NCBI RefSeq assembly: GCF_006385675.1
Contig: NZ_VFRR01000003.1
Location: forward strand, 117,658-181,657
Length of the DNA stretch: 64,000 nt
From: Maribrevibacterium harenarium
GTDB lineage: Bacteria > Pseudomonadota > Gammaproteobacteria > Pseudomonadales > Marinomonadaceae
Reading direction: 5' to 3'
Below the pieces are notes generated by a model. The model had not been told where the DNA came from. It did no database searches and worked only from the letters and a program-made list of their open reading frames with translations. A program made the position numbers and the translations under genes. Positions 44,601 through 52,952 of this stretch are shown in pieces; within the stretch, counting starts at the first letter, position 1; each line of letters begins with the position of its first letter.

Positions 44601-45316
44601 TTCACGACTTTGAGTGTGATGGCCTGTTCAAACACTTTACAACGGCCACTCCAGTAGTTGTCGCCAATACGTCCTATCCAAACTTCAAGACACCCTTCAC
44701 CACAAGAGCGAAGGTTCATCGGCCCTGAAACATGCTCAATGATGCCTGCCGTGTAATCGTGAGTAATAGTGCAGCTGTTAACCGCTGTATTGAGCCTGTC
44801 ACATTGCTGGTAATTTGGGCTGCCTTCACCTTGAGACTCACAGCCTGGGAAGCTTTGCGTTAATAGATTGGGGTCAGTTTGAACCGCATCAGTTAATGCC
44901 CAAAGCGGATCATTGACCATATCTGGCCGAGACCTGTCTTTGATTTGCTGTAGCGAACGAAATGCTTCACCCGTAGCGCCACTTTCGGATGCCATGCTCT
45001 CTTGGCGCTGTGTTCCCAATTGATTCATACTGGCATCAGAGCCATAAACGCCCGTTAAGACATCCAATGAGCCCTGATCCATACCAGGGAAAAGCTCTTG
45101 CAAGTTAATCGTCTCATTACCACTGCCATTCGGCACCGACAATGTATTGCCATTGAGTGCGGGCATCGTCCAGTTTTGCAGCAATTGCTTACCTTCTTGT
45201 TGTCCGCTTAAGCCGGATTGGCGCTGCACATCAGCGGCGACACCATGTAGGGGCAAGCACGCCATAGTGATTGATAAGACACCCGCTAAAACTCGGGTAA
45301 AAAGTGTTGGTTTCAT
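41624..45316 (-). CDS. traN: Mating-pair stabilisation adhesin TraN
   Basis: Outer-membrane protein of 1230 residues that contacts the recipient surface. Signal peptide MKPTLFTRVLAGVLSITMACLPLHGVAA. Very cysteine-rich throughout, with repeated blocks of the type CSALEQNPACQYVRTECTEGG / CQVLEANPSCGFMSSECAE, typical of TraN. The C-terminal part holds CCFTSPLSRIIQEQVRPQLG, the conserved TraN ending. GGGAGG lies 8 nt upstream. Last gene of the traC-W-U-N group and border of HS4. Confidence 0.94.
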   Translation of the reverse strand: MKPTLFTRVLAGVLSITMACLPLHGVAADVQRQSGLSGQQEGKQLLQNWTMPALNGNTLSVPNGSGNETINLQELFPGMDQGSLDVLTGVYGSDASMNQLGTQRQESMASESGATGEAFRSLQQIKDRSRPDMVNDPLWALTDAVQTDPNLLTQSFPGCESQGEGSPNYQQCDRLNTAVNSCTITHDYTAGIIEHVSGPMNLRSCGEGCLEVWIGRIGDNYWSGRCKVFEQAITLKVVNPDAITSAVLEYAKWDDYMQVWLGDQKVWSGPNNNFPPETAGRCELSTSWERNPNTDLTAKLKAVEPGLEVPVKIRVSVTGSGEGYARIKVRFDPTKVVMNDSWSPQSCIEQAADIPAKFSDYSIQCTDQPSSTNGCTVVNGVSVCESYFAPSPVAGISPLCRRVQVSVDDESYKGIENQACQVLEANPSCGFMSSECAETNDKGECIRFTDTYDCGLQTSDPKCVVSNLMPSSFEACEPTQTITPFTETKHVPDYQVCEKISTLTQCQLERRVSAETHQQSWSIERGCFSSETLSFVPQHSGTMQTGNATLRIFDNQNTEIKITESPSKANGWKTTLSLTGNKETVTETKPSIKYPEMTCPKGTLVGSLCKVVNGSIISWHEPQEVTRSRCESGWKKVDFDTCSREVQKCLAPAKLSASLTFSGKYLEQDVVHQSSDPGIDQCLMQTDQFTAVQWQCLDTGTKRIDGLTVGSGELANLGSLYPAVVSSPAHLTSRGSSDGQGLSCWRARATYNPSTAHPEFNMGSSDSWVDANGNTQTIVNNGQNTTTNTCSALEQNPACQYVRTECTEGGAGHEGFCYIQSLVYDCGQSVEVQNARMETQYNCEGPVRCMGTDCLEPESIKQANFAEAAAMLNAAQFMTNDMSCTGADGQDNVECTVFKGNAGQCKKAVGGIVDCCEKPSGVSLSDYITMIVAVNKLDTAVMAMNPSSAIYGSWNTLREPITSTWSAVKEPFVSAWDSLMGAGPSTAAGAGAEQAATGFMQVLTNKTAEWVGTTFGSGAQSALFSNVGGAVGADGVVSGGNFALGGAAGAVLSTVMTAYMIYSVTMILIQLIWKCEQSEFEMNAKRVLKSCHYVGSYCKSKFLGACVEKRQSYCCFTSPLSRIIQEQVRPQLGLGWGSAKSPNCEGLTASQLNQVDWSQVNLDEWIGILSITGNLPEVPSLDLERLTGSGSTLNVDGSRQSAADRAIERLNGMDAQKLRQEATEEISGNN

Positions 45317-45318
45317 AG

Positions 45319-46347
45319 TTAACCTCCCGAGTTACAGCAGTCTTGCCAGCGCCACAAAATGTAGAGCGCATCTTCACCGGCACCTGGGATTGTTCGCCAC
45401 TCTCCCCATTTCATGGTGCTTTCACCGATGACATGCGCACTTTCAGTTTCCGGCACAGGGAAGAACATACTCATCTTGTATTGGGATTTCGGCAGCATGG
45501 GTTCGATAACAGGTCGGCATAGCGCACTGTTCCCCATTGTTCGCCTAGCAAGACCACGCCTGTGTTGAGCCGCGATTGCACGCGCGGCTAAATGGCTGGT
45601 GTTTTCTGCTAATGAGCCGAAGGCTAAGGTGTGGCCAGATAACGGGTAGAGATGGCCCCAACTGCCAGCACACCAAAACAACTGGTCGATGGGTTTACCA
45701 AGCGTTGATGAAGCAGCGTCAGCGGTACAAGCCGAAATAGCCAATGGATTGGCAACGGCAGCCGCTTCAGGCTGAGTAAAAAAGGCCAGTTCATCGTTCA
45801 GCCATGTTGGGTCCAATTCCGACAAATACATCAAGTCAAAGTCCATGTAACCATCAGCATTGCAATTGCCATCCATGAACAAATCGAGCATGACCAAAAG
45901 CGGAAAGGCGTAATAATGGTAATGGTAGAAAGCGAGATCACCGGTATCGTATTCACCTTCGCCATGACCACCTTGCAGTCGCCTATCACCTAACGGTAAA
46001 CGAATCCCTCCCAGGGAAGGCGAACAACCCGGCGTTCTGACCAGTTCAATCAGACGCGCTGGCTCCCACATGCTGGTAACAATACCTGGCCTTGGCACGC
46101 CTAAGTTGTCTTCACATAAGCAAAATGACTTGTTTGATGCGCCGCTAGGGACATTGCCGGAGCCAAGAGGAAGCCCTGCAACCCGGATAGGAAAAATGCA
46201 TGACCAGCAAACATCCGTCAGCAACTTGCCCGACAATAACCCCGCGTCTGGGCAGGTCAGTTCGGCTTTTGCAGGAATAGATGCGCCAAGGACAAACATG
46301 ACAACGAGAGTCCGCAACAGACGATACGTATTATTGAGCTTTTTCAT
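45319..46347 (-). CDS. traU: Conjugative pilus assembly protein TraU
   Basis: 342 residues from ATG 46347 (AAGGAG 7 nt upstream; a start 6 nt earlier is less well placed). Exported, with the TraU cysteine pattern ELTCPDAGLLSGKLLTDVCWSCIFPIRVAG and ASNKSFCLC. Periplasmic component needed for DNA transfer in F-like systems. It overlaps the traW 3' end by 17 nt. Confidence 0.93.
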   Translation of the reverse strand: MKKLNNTYRLLRTLVVMFVLGASIPAKAELTCPDAGLLSGKLLTDVCWSCIFPIRVAGLPLGSGNVPSGASNKSFCLCEDNLGVPRPGIVTSMWEPARLIELVRTPGCSPSLGGIRLPLGDRRLQGGHGEGEYDTGDLAFYHYHYYAFPLLVMLDLFMDGNCNADGYMDFDLMYLSELDPTWLNDELAFFTQPEAAAVANPLAISACTADAASSTLGKPIDQLFWCAGSWGHLYPLSGHTLAFGSLAENTSHLAARAIAAQHRRGLARRTMGNSALCRPVIEPMLPKSQYKMSMFFPVPETESAHVIGESTMKWGEWRTIPGAGEDALYILWRWQDCCNSGG

Positions 46348-47458
46348 GAACAAGCTCCTTTGCTGGAATTTCTTCTATTTCAAACGCGAGCCCCTTTGCT
46401 TGAACAAACGATGGGGTGACTTGCAGATCAAAGCGCTGCTTTAGCGAGTCATTGAGAAGGTAAACCGGACTATCCAATGTCTTTTCGAGCGCATTGAGGC
46501 GATTCCAGCCTTGGGCACGGTCGAGCTGCGTGGTGATAAGCGTAATGCGGCGCAGTGTCCTATCTTGCGTCTCAAGCCAATGCGCTACTGCGTCCACTTC
46601 TTCAGCGTTCGACGCATTAAACACCACAAGCTGCTGAGTGAACGGCAAGGCTTTTAGCGGGTTAATACGCGTTCCTGCTGGGATCAATGTTCGGCCATTG
46701 GCATCCAATAGTGGCCGCTGCATGACGATGGTTGGATCAACCATTCTTATCCGATACTGCCTGGCTTTGGGTAACTCAGTAAATGTTTGGCGAGACCAGA
46801 AACGCTCAATGGCTTTTTTCTTTAATGCGCCCAGGTCAATCGACTGTAAACGCTGCATCGCCACTTGCATCAAATCCGGTTCTAAAATCGAATGAATAGG
46901 ACCGCGTTGACCCAATGAACCGGTATTGCCTGTTTCAATTTGACGCTGCAACCAGTCCTTGCTGTAAACCCCTAGTGCACTTGCAGTCACCTTGTCATCT
47001 TCTATGCGGAAAATGGCAGGCACGCTAGTCACCCGCCAGTGCACAAAGGCTTTCGGATCGATTCGAACCTGAGGAACAGGATCAAGCCCCGTCATCAGCG
47101 TATGCCAATCACGGATAGCCGCCCCCAAGGTCTTTCCTTCAGGAATTCCCCGAAACAACACAATAGCGCCGGTAGCACTGGCCTCTTTAAATAGCTGCTT
47201 CAGTGAGGAATCCCCCAGTGAGGACGACGCAAATATCAACCATTCATCGCTGTGTTTGAGCGACGCAGGTTGTTCAATCGGTGAAAAAGGCTCGATAAAT
47301 TCAGATGAACCATCCACAGCACTTTGTAAAATGCTGCGGCTCATTTCGACGATCTTTTTGTCTTCGTCAGACAACAGAAAAGGCTCTTGTGCCCAGGACA
47401 CTTGAACCCAAGACAATGGAGCAACCAACAAAAATAAGAGACATAGTCTTTGCATCAT
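46331..47458 (-). CDS. traW: TrbC-TraW fusion protein
   Basis: 375 residues, exported (signal ends near SWAQ). The N-terminal half (about 60-190) has the TrbC pattern WLIFASSSLGDSSLKQLFKEA...GAIVLFRGIP; the C-terminal half (about 210-360) has the TraW pattern FWSRQTFTELPKARQYRIRMVDPTI...GRTLIPAGTRINPL. In F these are two separate genes. The product assembles the periplasmic pilus-extension complex. The fusion is a normal trait of SXT and IncC-type T4SS. Confidence 0.9.
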   Translation of the reverse strand: MMQRLCLLFLLVAPLSWVQVSWAQEPFLLSDEDKKIVEMSRSILQSAVDGSSEFIEPFSPIEQPASLKHSDEWLIFASSSLGDSSLKQLFKEASATGAIVLFRGIPEGKTLGAAIRDWHTLMTGLDPVPQVRIDPKAFVHWRVTSVPAIFRIEDDKVTASALGVYSKDWLQRQIETGNTGSLGQRGPIHSILEPDLMQVAMQRLQSIDLGALKKKAIERFWSRQTFTELPKARQYRIRMVDPTIVMQRPLLDANGRTLIPAGTRINPLKALPFTQQLVVFNASNAEEVDAVAHWLETQDRTLRRITLITTQLDRAQGWNRLNALEKTLDSPVYLLNDSLKQRFDLQVTPSFVQAKGLAFEIEEIPAKELVHEKAQ

Positions 47459-47465
47459 CTACCTC

Positions 47466-47978
47466 CTACCAAAGCGGCCAAGCGCGACCGACAATCTGCT
47501 CGCGCTTAACGGCATTCCAATAGCGGGAGTCGAAACTCGTTGCAGCCTCGCCGGAAAACCAATATTCATTTTCTTGCAGCGTCAATGAGCGGCTAAATTC
47601 TGTTTCAGCCACACCAAGACGCTGGGCTAATGCCATGCCGGTAGAGACTTCAGCACCGTTCACCAGCACATGCTCAGGCGTCACATTGACTTCATCCCCA
47701 GGCATCCCTGTTAGGCGTTTCAGCATCCGAGTACCGTCGTTATATAACGGAGCGAGTCCTTTTGAGTGGAAGGCATACAAACCATCCTTAACGGGCTCTT
47801 TATTCCATAGGTCAATCAGATACACCGTGGTATCAGGCAGGCAGCGCTCTTGCTGGGTATCAATACCTATTCGGTAGCGCATCATGGCGTAGGTGCCTAC
47901 CAAGGCCATGATTAACCCAAGAATGGTCAAACGGATGAGATATGGCCGCCAAGGCATTCTTTTACGGAGTATCTGCAT
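47466..47978 (-). CDS. trhF: TraF/TrhF-type signal peptidase (S26)
   Basis: 170 residues: an N-terminal membrane segment (LIRLTILGLIMALVGTYAMM) and an S26 peptidase domain with the Lys region MLKRLTGMPGDEV, and later YWFSGEAATSFDSRYWNAV. Leader peptidase of conjugation systems that matures pilin. 7 nt before traW, overlapping the TrbI-like gene by 17 nt. The catalytic Ser is probably in AFHSKG, a less certain assignment. Confidence 0.82.
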   Translation of the reverse strand: MQILRKRMPWRPYLIRLTILGLIMALVGTYAMMRYRIGIDTQQERCLPDTTVYLIDLWNKEPVKDGLYAFHSKGLAPLYNDGTRMLKRLTGMPGDEVNVTPEHVLVNGAEVSTGMALAQRLGVAETEFSRSLTLQENEYWFSGEAATSFDSRYWNAVKREQIVGRAWPLW

Positions 47979-48309
47979 GAGACACCTCCTTTGAGCCTAC
48001 TGGCACAAATACGGAATCATCAGCACCCACCACCGCTTGGGCATCCAATACGATAAAACCGGCTGCTTTTAGCTTTTCAATTTGCTGATTGGTCTGAAGC
48101 AACCTAGATTCGATGTCTTGTTCGCTGGCATTGGGGCCCAGTGACAACACCGCCTCCCCAAAATCGACGACTGCAATGGGCGTACTTAGCGCCAATTGGC
48201 TGTGGATGGGTTCGAGTGTTTTCATTAAGAGCCAGCTGGTCATTAAACCGCTACCAGCAATAGACAAAGTAATAGAGGCCATAAATGGCCAAAGCGTGAA
48301 CTTATTCAT
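47962..48309 (-). CDS. TrbI-like F-type conjugation protein
   Basis: 115 residues with one N-terminal membrane segment (TLWPFMASITLSIAGSGLMTSWLLM) and a periplasmic domain containing VVDFGEAVLS and the helix DIESRLLQTNQQIEKLKAAGFIVLDAQAVVG. Position between traC and the signal peptidase and this topology match F TrbI. Its start overlaps the end of traC by 8 nt. Confidence 0.65.
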   Translation of the reverse strand: MNKFTLWPFMASITLSIAGSGLMTSWLLMKTLEPIHSQLALSTPIAVVDFGEAVLSLGPNASEQDIESRLLQTNQQIEKLKAAGFIVLDAQAVVGADDSVFVPVGSKEVSHADTP

Positions 48310-50701
48310 AGCCTCGCTCCTTCAACAACTGAGAGATGGCATCAGCAACAGAAAGGCCTTTGTGCGTTAACTGTTTAATCGCGTTTACATCTTCTGCACG
48401 GGACGAGTACAACAGCTTGTGAAACGGATCGACGATGAGGCGGCCAATCCCGGTGCCCATTTCGGTAATAAAGAAAATTTCGGAATAGACACCAGTGACG
48501 GTATGAACCGTTTTCAGGTATTCATAGCCGCCTTCACCTAGTGGCAAGCGGCCTTCTTTTTTGAGCGCGTTGATGGTTTCGGCTTTTTGGCCAAGCAGGT
48601 ACATATTGGCCGAGTTTTCAGCGATGGCTTTACCTGTTGGGCTGTCATACAAATCGTTGACCGACTGCGTTACCGTTACAGCACTGCCGCCATATTTTCG
48701 AAATCGACGGTAACCCGTCTCAATGAACTTACCGACATCACCTTGAGTCAGCAGATCCCAGGCTTCGTCAATGAACACAATCTTGCGACGATCCCGCTCA
48801 CCTAAGTACATCTCTTGTTGGATTTGGTAGATAAGCTGAAGCAACACTACTTGTTGTAGATGCTTACGCCCCTTAAGCTCTTCTAACTCCAGAACGGTGA
48901 AACGGTTTTTGAAGCGAATATTGTTATGACCATTAAAGAAGCGGCCATATTCGCCCTGTGTCGTAAACGGATAGAGCTGCTCACCCACGTCTTGCACACG
49001 TCGGTCTTCGTGATTTTTCAAGGCCTCTGCCACATCATCAACCAACATGGCACGACCTTTTTTCTCCCAAAGTTCACGGGTCTGACGCTTTAGGTTGGCC
49101 ATCTGAAAATCGGTTAATGACTGCGTAGGTGCGGCCATTGCGGCCAATAACCCAACCAGTACATCCGCTTCTTCGTCATAGTCCTCAACGATTTCAAACG
49201 GATTTAAGCAAATACCACTGTCCCGCCCGAACTGTAAGAACTCACCGTCATAGACTTCACACAGTTTTTCATAAGAGCGGCCAACATCAATCACCCAGCA
49301 TTGCCCGCCTTCTGATAGGTAGGAGGAGATGATTTCGTTCACCAGGAATGACTTGCCAGATCCCGATTGCGCCGCTATGCAACAGTTGTAATTACTGCCC
49401 GAGTCATAAAGGGATACACTCATGATCTGGCCATTACGGGAAACAAAGTTAATCACTGGCGTGCCTGTACCTTTCCAATCTGCAAACAAAGGCAACAGAG
49501 GGATCACATGCCGTGTCGCCATGGTCTTGAATCGAAACAAGTCGTTCATCGCCTGGCGATCAGCACCAAATGGCAAGGCATTCAGGAAAATGGGCAAACA
49601 GAAGTACTTGTCTTCCATCAGCTCAAATCCGAGTTCTTTGAAATAGGTTCGAGCATTTGAAACCGAGCTGATGGACGCCTCTTCCGTTGGTGAGAACAGC
49701 GTCAAAGTCATATTTGCCCGAATAGGACGATCACCTTCTTGCAAGGCTTCAAAAAGAACATCAAATCCCTTTTTCTTGGCTGCAAGCACCGGCACAAACT
49801 TGAGCATCGGGCCATAGGCCTGATTGACCGCCCATTGACGCTTCGTCTCTAAACGAGATCGCATCGCCTCAGCTGAAGGAAAGTGAATGGTGACATTTAG
49901 CAAAAAGCTGCCGCGTAAACCTCGACTGCCCGTCATCATATCGCCCGCAAAACTTGCGGCATGACCAAACCAGATCCGCTCAGGCAGGCGCTTAAACGAT
50001 AGTGTTTTAACTCGGTAATCACCCAGCATCAGACCTTGACTATCCACTTTGATAGCCCGGTCATAATCCAACACTTGCTCTCGAAGTGGCTTATCTGCCT
50101 CACTGCGGATTGGTGATGGATTACGCCAGGAAGCATCTTTTCCCCAGTTAAGCTGCGCACTTAATGCCGCGAGCCAGTTTCGGTCAGTCATCTCAGTAAC
50201 GCGAAAACCAACCGTTGCCAGCGCTTGAGAGAAAGAAGCCCGAAGCGCGGATGCTCGACTCAACTCACGCTCCGTCGGTATAGGATTTTCCAAAGGCAAT
50301 TTGCAGGTGACGATCAGTTGAAAGTTGCGTACCTGAGTCTGGGTCGATTCTTCTATCGGTTGAACCGTGCCCCCATCGAGGAAATCCGCACGTTTGCGAA
50401 TAGACGCCCTGAGCAATGGATCGGATTGACGATGCCGTAAGCCCATCATTCGCTGAATGTCGGTTTGAATATCAGGCGAGGCGTACAGGCCAAATTGCAG
50501 CAAAGTGTCTTTTGGCCAGTCGTTGTTGAGTAGAACATTAACCCTGTCTGCAACAGACTCATCACCACCGGGCAATGGGTCACATAGAAAACCAAAGCCA
50601 ACACTCTGGTCTTCCATGAAAAACAGTTGCTCATCGTCGGAATAGGCCAATACTGGCAACAGCTCAGAAGCGCGTTGCCCTGAATACAAAGAGGCTTTCA
50701 T
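48302..50701 (-). CDS. traC: T4SS ATPase TraC (VirB4-like)
   Basis: 799 residues from ATG 50701 (GGAGGGG 5 nt upstream, TAATG overlap with the dsbC stop). Cytoplasmic ATPase powering pilus assembly. Walker A AQSGSGKSFLVNE at about 450, Walker B KIVFIDEAWDLL at about 640, followed by RRFRKYGGSAVTVTQS. Length matches SXT TraC as I recall it. Confidence 0.95.
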   Translation of the reverse strand: MKASLYSGQRASELLPVLAYSDDEQLFFMEDQSVGFGFLCDPLPGGDESVADRVNVLLNNDWPKDTLLQFGLYASPDIQTDIQRMMGLRHRQSDPLLRASIRKRADFLDGGTVQPIEESTQTQVRNFQLIVTCKLPLENPIPTERELSRASALRASFSQALATVGFRVTEMTDRNWLAALSAQLNWGKDASWRNPSPIRSEADKPLREQVLDYDRAIKVDSQGLMLGDYRVKTLSFKRLPERIWFGHAASFAGDMMTGSRGLRGSFLLNVTIHFPSAEAMRSRLETKRQWAVNQAYGPMLKFVPVLAAKKKGFDVLFEALQEGDRPIRANMTLTLFSPTEEASISSVSNARTYFKELGFELMEDKYFCLPIFLNALPFGADRQAMNDLFRFKTMATRHVIPLLPLFADWKGTGTPVINFVSRNGQIMSVSLYDSGSNYNCCIAAQSGSGKSFLVNEIISSYLSEGGQCWVIDVGRSYEKLCEVYDGEFLQFGRDSGICLNPFEIVEDYDEEADVLVGLLAAMAAPTQSLTDFQMANLKRQTRELWEKKGRAMLVDDVAEALKNHEDRRVQDVGEQLYPFTTQGEYGRFFNGHNNIRFKNRFTVLELEELKGRKHLQQVVLLQLIYQIQQEMYLGERDRRKIVFIDEAWDLLTQGDVGKFIETGYRRFRKYGGSAVTVTQSVNDLYDSPTGKAIAENSANMYLLGQKAETINALKKEGRLPLGEGGYEYLKTVHTVTGVYSEIFFITEMGTGIGRLIVDPFHKLLYSSRAEDVNAIKQLTHKGLSVADAISQLLKERGYE

Positions 50702-51393
50702 TAACGCCCCTCCAACCAAACAGAAAGGTCATAAGGACGGCCTCGGCTGATGCGACCATCATTGGCGACAATGAAAGGCACACCTTGAATGCCCAGGATT
50801 TGAGCCGTCACCAAAGTACGCTGCATTGGTTCTAAGTTGCAGGCATCATCCTGTTCTAGGTTACTAATTCGACCATTGAGCAATGCATCGGTGGCCGCTT
50901 TCTTGTCACGCGCACAGCCAAGCTGGCGAACCTGACGCTCTGAATCAGGACCAAGCACTGGCACAGGGAGTATTTGGAAGGTGTATTCTTTGGTTAATGG
51001 TAGGGCTTGTTTCAAAAGCTCATGGCAGTGCGGGCACCGGGGGTCAACAAAGACCACCACTTTCTTTTTGCCTTCACCCAGCGTCAGTGGATTCAAATCA
51101 TCCATTTTTAAGCCAAGGCGGCTTAAGTCCAGCGTGTTACCCGCTTCACGAATTTCTTCAAGGCTGGTAAGCGGCTTTTTCGACCAGGCATCATAGAGCG
51201 TGCCATCAATGACGAACCGGCCACTGTCTGACATGAAAACAATACGGCCATTGCTTTCGACCGCTTTCATACCCGTGACAGGTAAAGAAACCATGCCGTC
51301 AATTTTGCCAACGGGCGACACTTCAGACACAGGTTCAGCTTGAACCAAAGGAGACAGCGCAAGCGCCAGAATAATTGGAGATAGTTTTCGCAT
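50701..51393 (-). CDS. dsbC: DsbC-like disulfide isomerase
   Basis: 230 residues, signal peptide MRKLSPIILALALSPLVQA, dimerisation region, then the thioredoxin domain with the active site CPHC (DPRCPHCHELL) and cis-Pro GVPFIVANDG. It likely helps fold the cysteine-rich TraN, TraU and TraH in the periplasm. First gene of the traC-W-U-N group (SXT s054) and border of HS2; has a two-hairpin leader. Confidence 0.92.
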   Translation of the reverse strand: MRKLSPIILALALSPLVQAEPVSEVSPVGKIDGMVSLPVTGMKAVESNGRIVFMSDSGRFVIDGTLYDAWSKKPLTSLEEIREAGNTLDLSRLGLKMDDLNPLTLGEGKKKVVVFVDPRCPHCHELLKQALPLTKEYTFQILPVPVLGPDSERQVRQLGCARDKKAATDALLNGRISNLEQDDACNLEPMQRTLVTAQILGIQGVPFIVANDGRISRGRPYDLSVWLEGR

Positions 51394-51395
51394 GA

Positions 51396-51451
51396 GGAGT
51401 CCTCGTTAATGTAAATCGAGGCTCCAGTCTATGCAGTTGTCCTATGTGGAC
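51396..51451 (-). promoter_or_regulatory. dsbC two-hairpin leader
   Basis: SD hairpin GGAGCCTCG/CGAGG-A-CTCC (51417-51425 with 51396-51405), 9 bp with one bulged A, hiding the GAGGA ribosome site. Small upstream hairpin GTCC-ACATA-GGAC (51439-51451). Confidence 0.6.
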
Positions 51452-51761
51452 TCGGTTAGATAGATTGAAGAATTGGATGCCTTGCTAGGGTGCCACTTGT
51501 TGTTACGCACTATTTGTAAGGGTATAGCTTTCATTCTGCCAGCCTTACAGACTTCCCCTCAAGTCATCTGGTTTAGCTGATTCCTTTTTTTCATACCTTA
51601 GGTGTTAATTTTTGCAATGTTTTAAACCAGAAAGAGTGACATCCCCTCGAAATCAAACTGACCTACTCTCAAAGTTTCATGCCCAACAATTCGTATATCC
51701 ATTGACTACACGGAAAAGTCATTTAAACTGTGTATTAAATAGATATACAGAGGATGGTGTC
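51452..51761. other. HS2 intergenic region with toxin-antitoxin promoter
   Basis: Non-coding between dsbC (leftward) and the antitoxin (rightward). TTGACT at about 51702 precedes AT-rich sequence, and an imperfect dyad TGTGTAT...ATATACA (51729-51749) lies just before the antitoxin ribosome site, a likely autoregulatory operator. Nothing else recognised. Confidence 0.45.
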
Positions 51762-52028
51762 ATGGCTACAAAGACAGCCCCAATCAACATGCGAGTACTG
51801 CCATCGGTAAGAGACATCATCGATGCCGCAGCAAGTTTAAAAAAAGTTGATAGAACCGTGTTCATTCAGCAAGCAGCGCTCAATGAAGCGCATAGTATAC
51901 TGGCAGAACAGCGGGATTTTGTTCTAGAAGCAAAGGCTTTTGAAGCGTTTGATAACGAACTTCGTGCAGAGCCACAGACTCTTGAAGGTATGAAAGATCT
52001 GTTTAAGAGGAAAGCGCCTTGGGAATAA
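51762..52028 (+). CDS. DUF1778 (RHH) antitoxin
   Basis: 88 residues from ATG 51762 (AGAGGA 7 nt upstream; a longer frame reaches 51612 but lacks a ribosome site). N-terminal ribbon-helix-helix (INMRVLPSVRDIIDAAASLKKVDRTVFIQQAALNEA) and a C-terminal toxin-binding helix. Pairs with the GNAT toxin that overlaps it by 10 nt, as in TacAT/AtaRT/KacAT modules. Represses its own promoter in this family. Confidence 0.85.
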   Translation: MATKTAPINMRVLPSVRDIIDAAASLKKVDRTVFIQQAALNEAHSILAEQRDFVLEAKAFEAFDNELRAEPQTLEGMKDLFKRKAPWE

Positions 52029-52525
52029 GTGCACCAACCCTCCTCACTGATGAGCACCAGCTTAATGCCTTTCAATGTGGCATTGAAGAGCTCGATACTT
52101 GGTTAAGAAAACAGGCGTTAAAGAGTCAAAAGCGGGGAACCGCGAGGGTGTATGTGGTCAATGACACTGACGCCCATCAAGTGGTCGGGTACTATGCCAT
52201 TGCCATGGGATCAGTTTCCAGAGAGCAAGCTTTCAGTTCATTAAGAAGAAATAGTCCAGATCTCATTCCCATGGTGATTCTAGCCAGGCTTGGAGTAGAT
52301 AACGCCTATCAAGGTCAAGGCATTGCGGCAGGTCTTTTAAAAGATTGTATCATTCGCTCAGTACAAGCAATGAACGCTGTCGGTGGAGCAGGAATCTTAG
52401 TCCATGCTATTGATGGTAGTGCGCAAACGTTCTACAAGAAATTTGGCTTCAAAGAATCGACGTTTGATCCTTTAGTACTCATGGCAAGGATCTGCGATAT
52501 CGAAAAATCATTGTCGATAGACTGA
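52019..52525 (+). CDS. GNAT acetyltransferase toxin (TacT/AtaT-like)
   Basis: 168 residues. The TTG start at 52019 lies within the antitoxin gene; GAGGAAAG is about 6-12 nt upstream. GNAT motif A ARLGVDNAYQGQGIAAGLL binds acetyl-CoA; the late Tyr region FYKKFGF is the catalytic area. These toxins acetylate aminoacyl-tRNA and stop translation. With the DUF1778 antitoxin it would stabilise the element or act in defence. Sits in HS2, where SXT carries mosAT. Confidence 0.85.
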   Translation: MGISAPTLLTDEHQLNAFQCGIEELDTWLRKQALKSQKRGTARVYVVNDTDAHQVVGYYAIAMGSVSREQAFSSLRRNSPDLIPMVILARLGVDNAYQGQGIAAGLLKDCIIRSVQAMNAVGGAGILVHAIDGSAQTFYKKFGFKESTFDPLVLMARICDIEKSLSID

Positions 52526-52528
52526 GAT

Positions 52529-52558
52529 GACGGCTCCCCTTGCACAAGAGAAGCCGTC
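52529..52558. terminator. Shared terminator between the GNAT toxin and traA
   Basis: GACGGCT (52529-52535) pairs with AGCCGTC (52552-52558) between two converging genes. The T tracts are short on both sides. Confidence 0.55.
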
Positions 52559-52565
52559 TATATTA

Positions 52566-52952
52566 TCAAGTGCCCAGTAAAACGGCGCTGATTGCTGGAA
52601 TTGTTGTGCCAATGACTTCTTGAGAGCTGGCAACAACAGGTAAAGTTGCAGACATGACACTTTCAACGACTGTTGGCGTATTGTAGAGACCCATACCGCC
52701 ACCAATGCCCAAGGCAAAAGCCATCAAGCTTTGGCGAGCGATACCGCCCACAATACCCACCAGAACCATGGCTCCCGCTACGATCCGTCCCAAAGTACCT
52801 TGGGTCCAATCTTTTAGGGTATCCCACACATCAGTGAAAGCATCACCACCGGTGCCCGCAAATGAGGGCTCCGAAATCATTAACGCCATCAAACCAAGCG
52901 CACCAATGGTCATTAGGCGCTGAGTTTGAATGCTGCGAATTGCATTTGTCAT
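52566..52952 (-). CDS. traA: Pilin precursor TraA
   Basis: 128 residues. Long leader ending SFA/GTGG, then a mature pilin with two hydrophobic helices (LGRIVAGAMVLVGIVGGIA and LMAFALGIGGGMGL) separated by a short basic loop. Conjugative pilus subunit. Starts within the traV stop (4-nt overlap). It borders HS2. Confidence 0.85.
   Translation of the reverse strand: MTNAIRSIQTQRLMTIGALGLMALMISEPSFAGTGGDAFTDVWDTLKDWTQGTLGRIVAGAMVLVGIVGGIARQSLMAFALGIGGGMGLYNTPTVVESVMSATLPVVASSQEVIGTTIPAISAVLLGT

Noticed and set aside
48113..48370. 85-codon plus-strand frame over the TrbI-like gene
   Set aside because: Shadow of two overlapping conserved tra genes on the minus strand.
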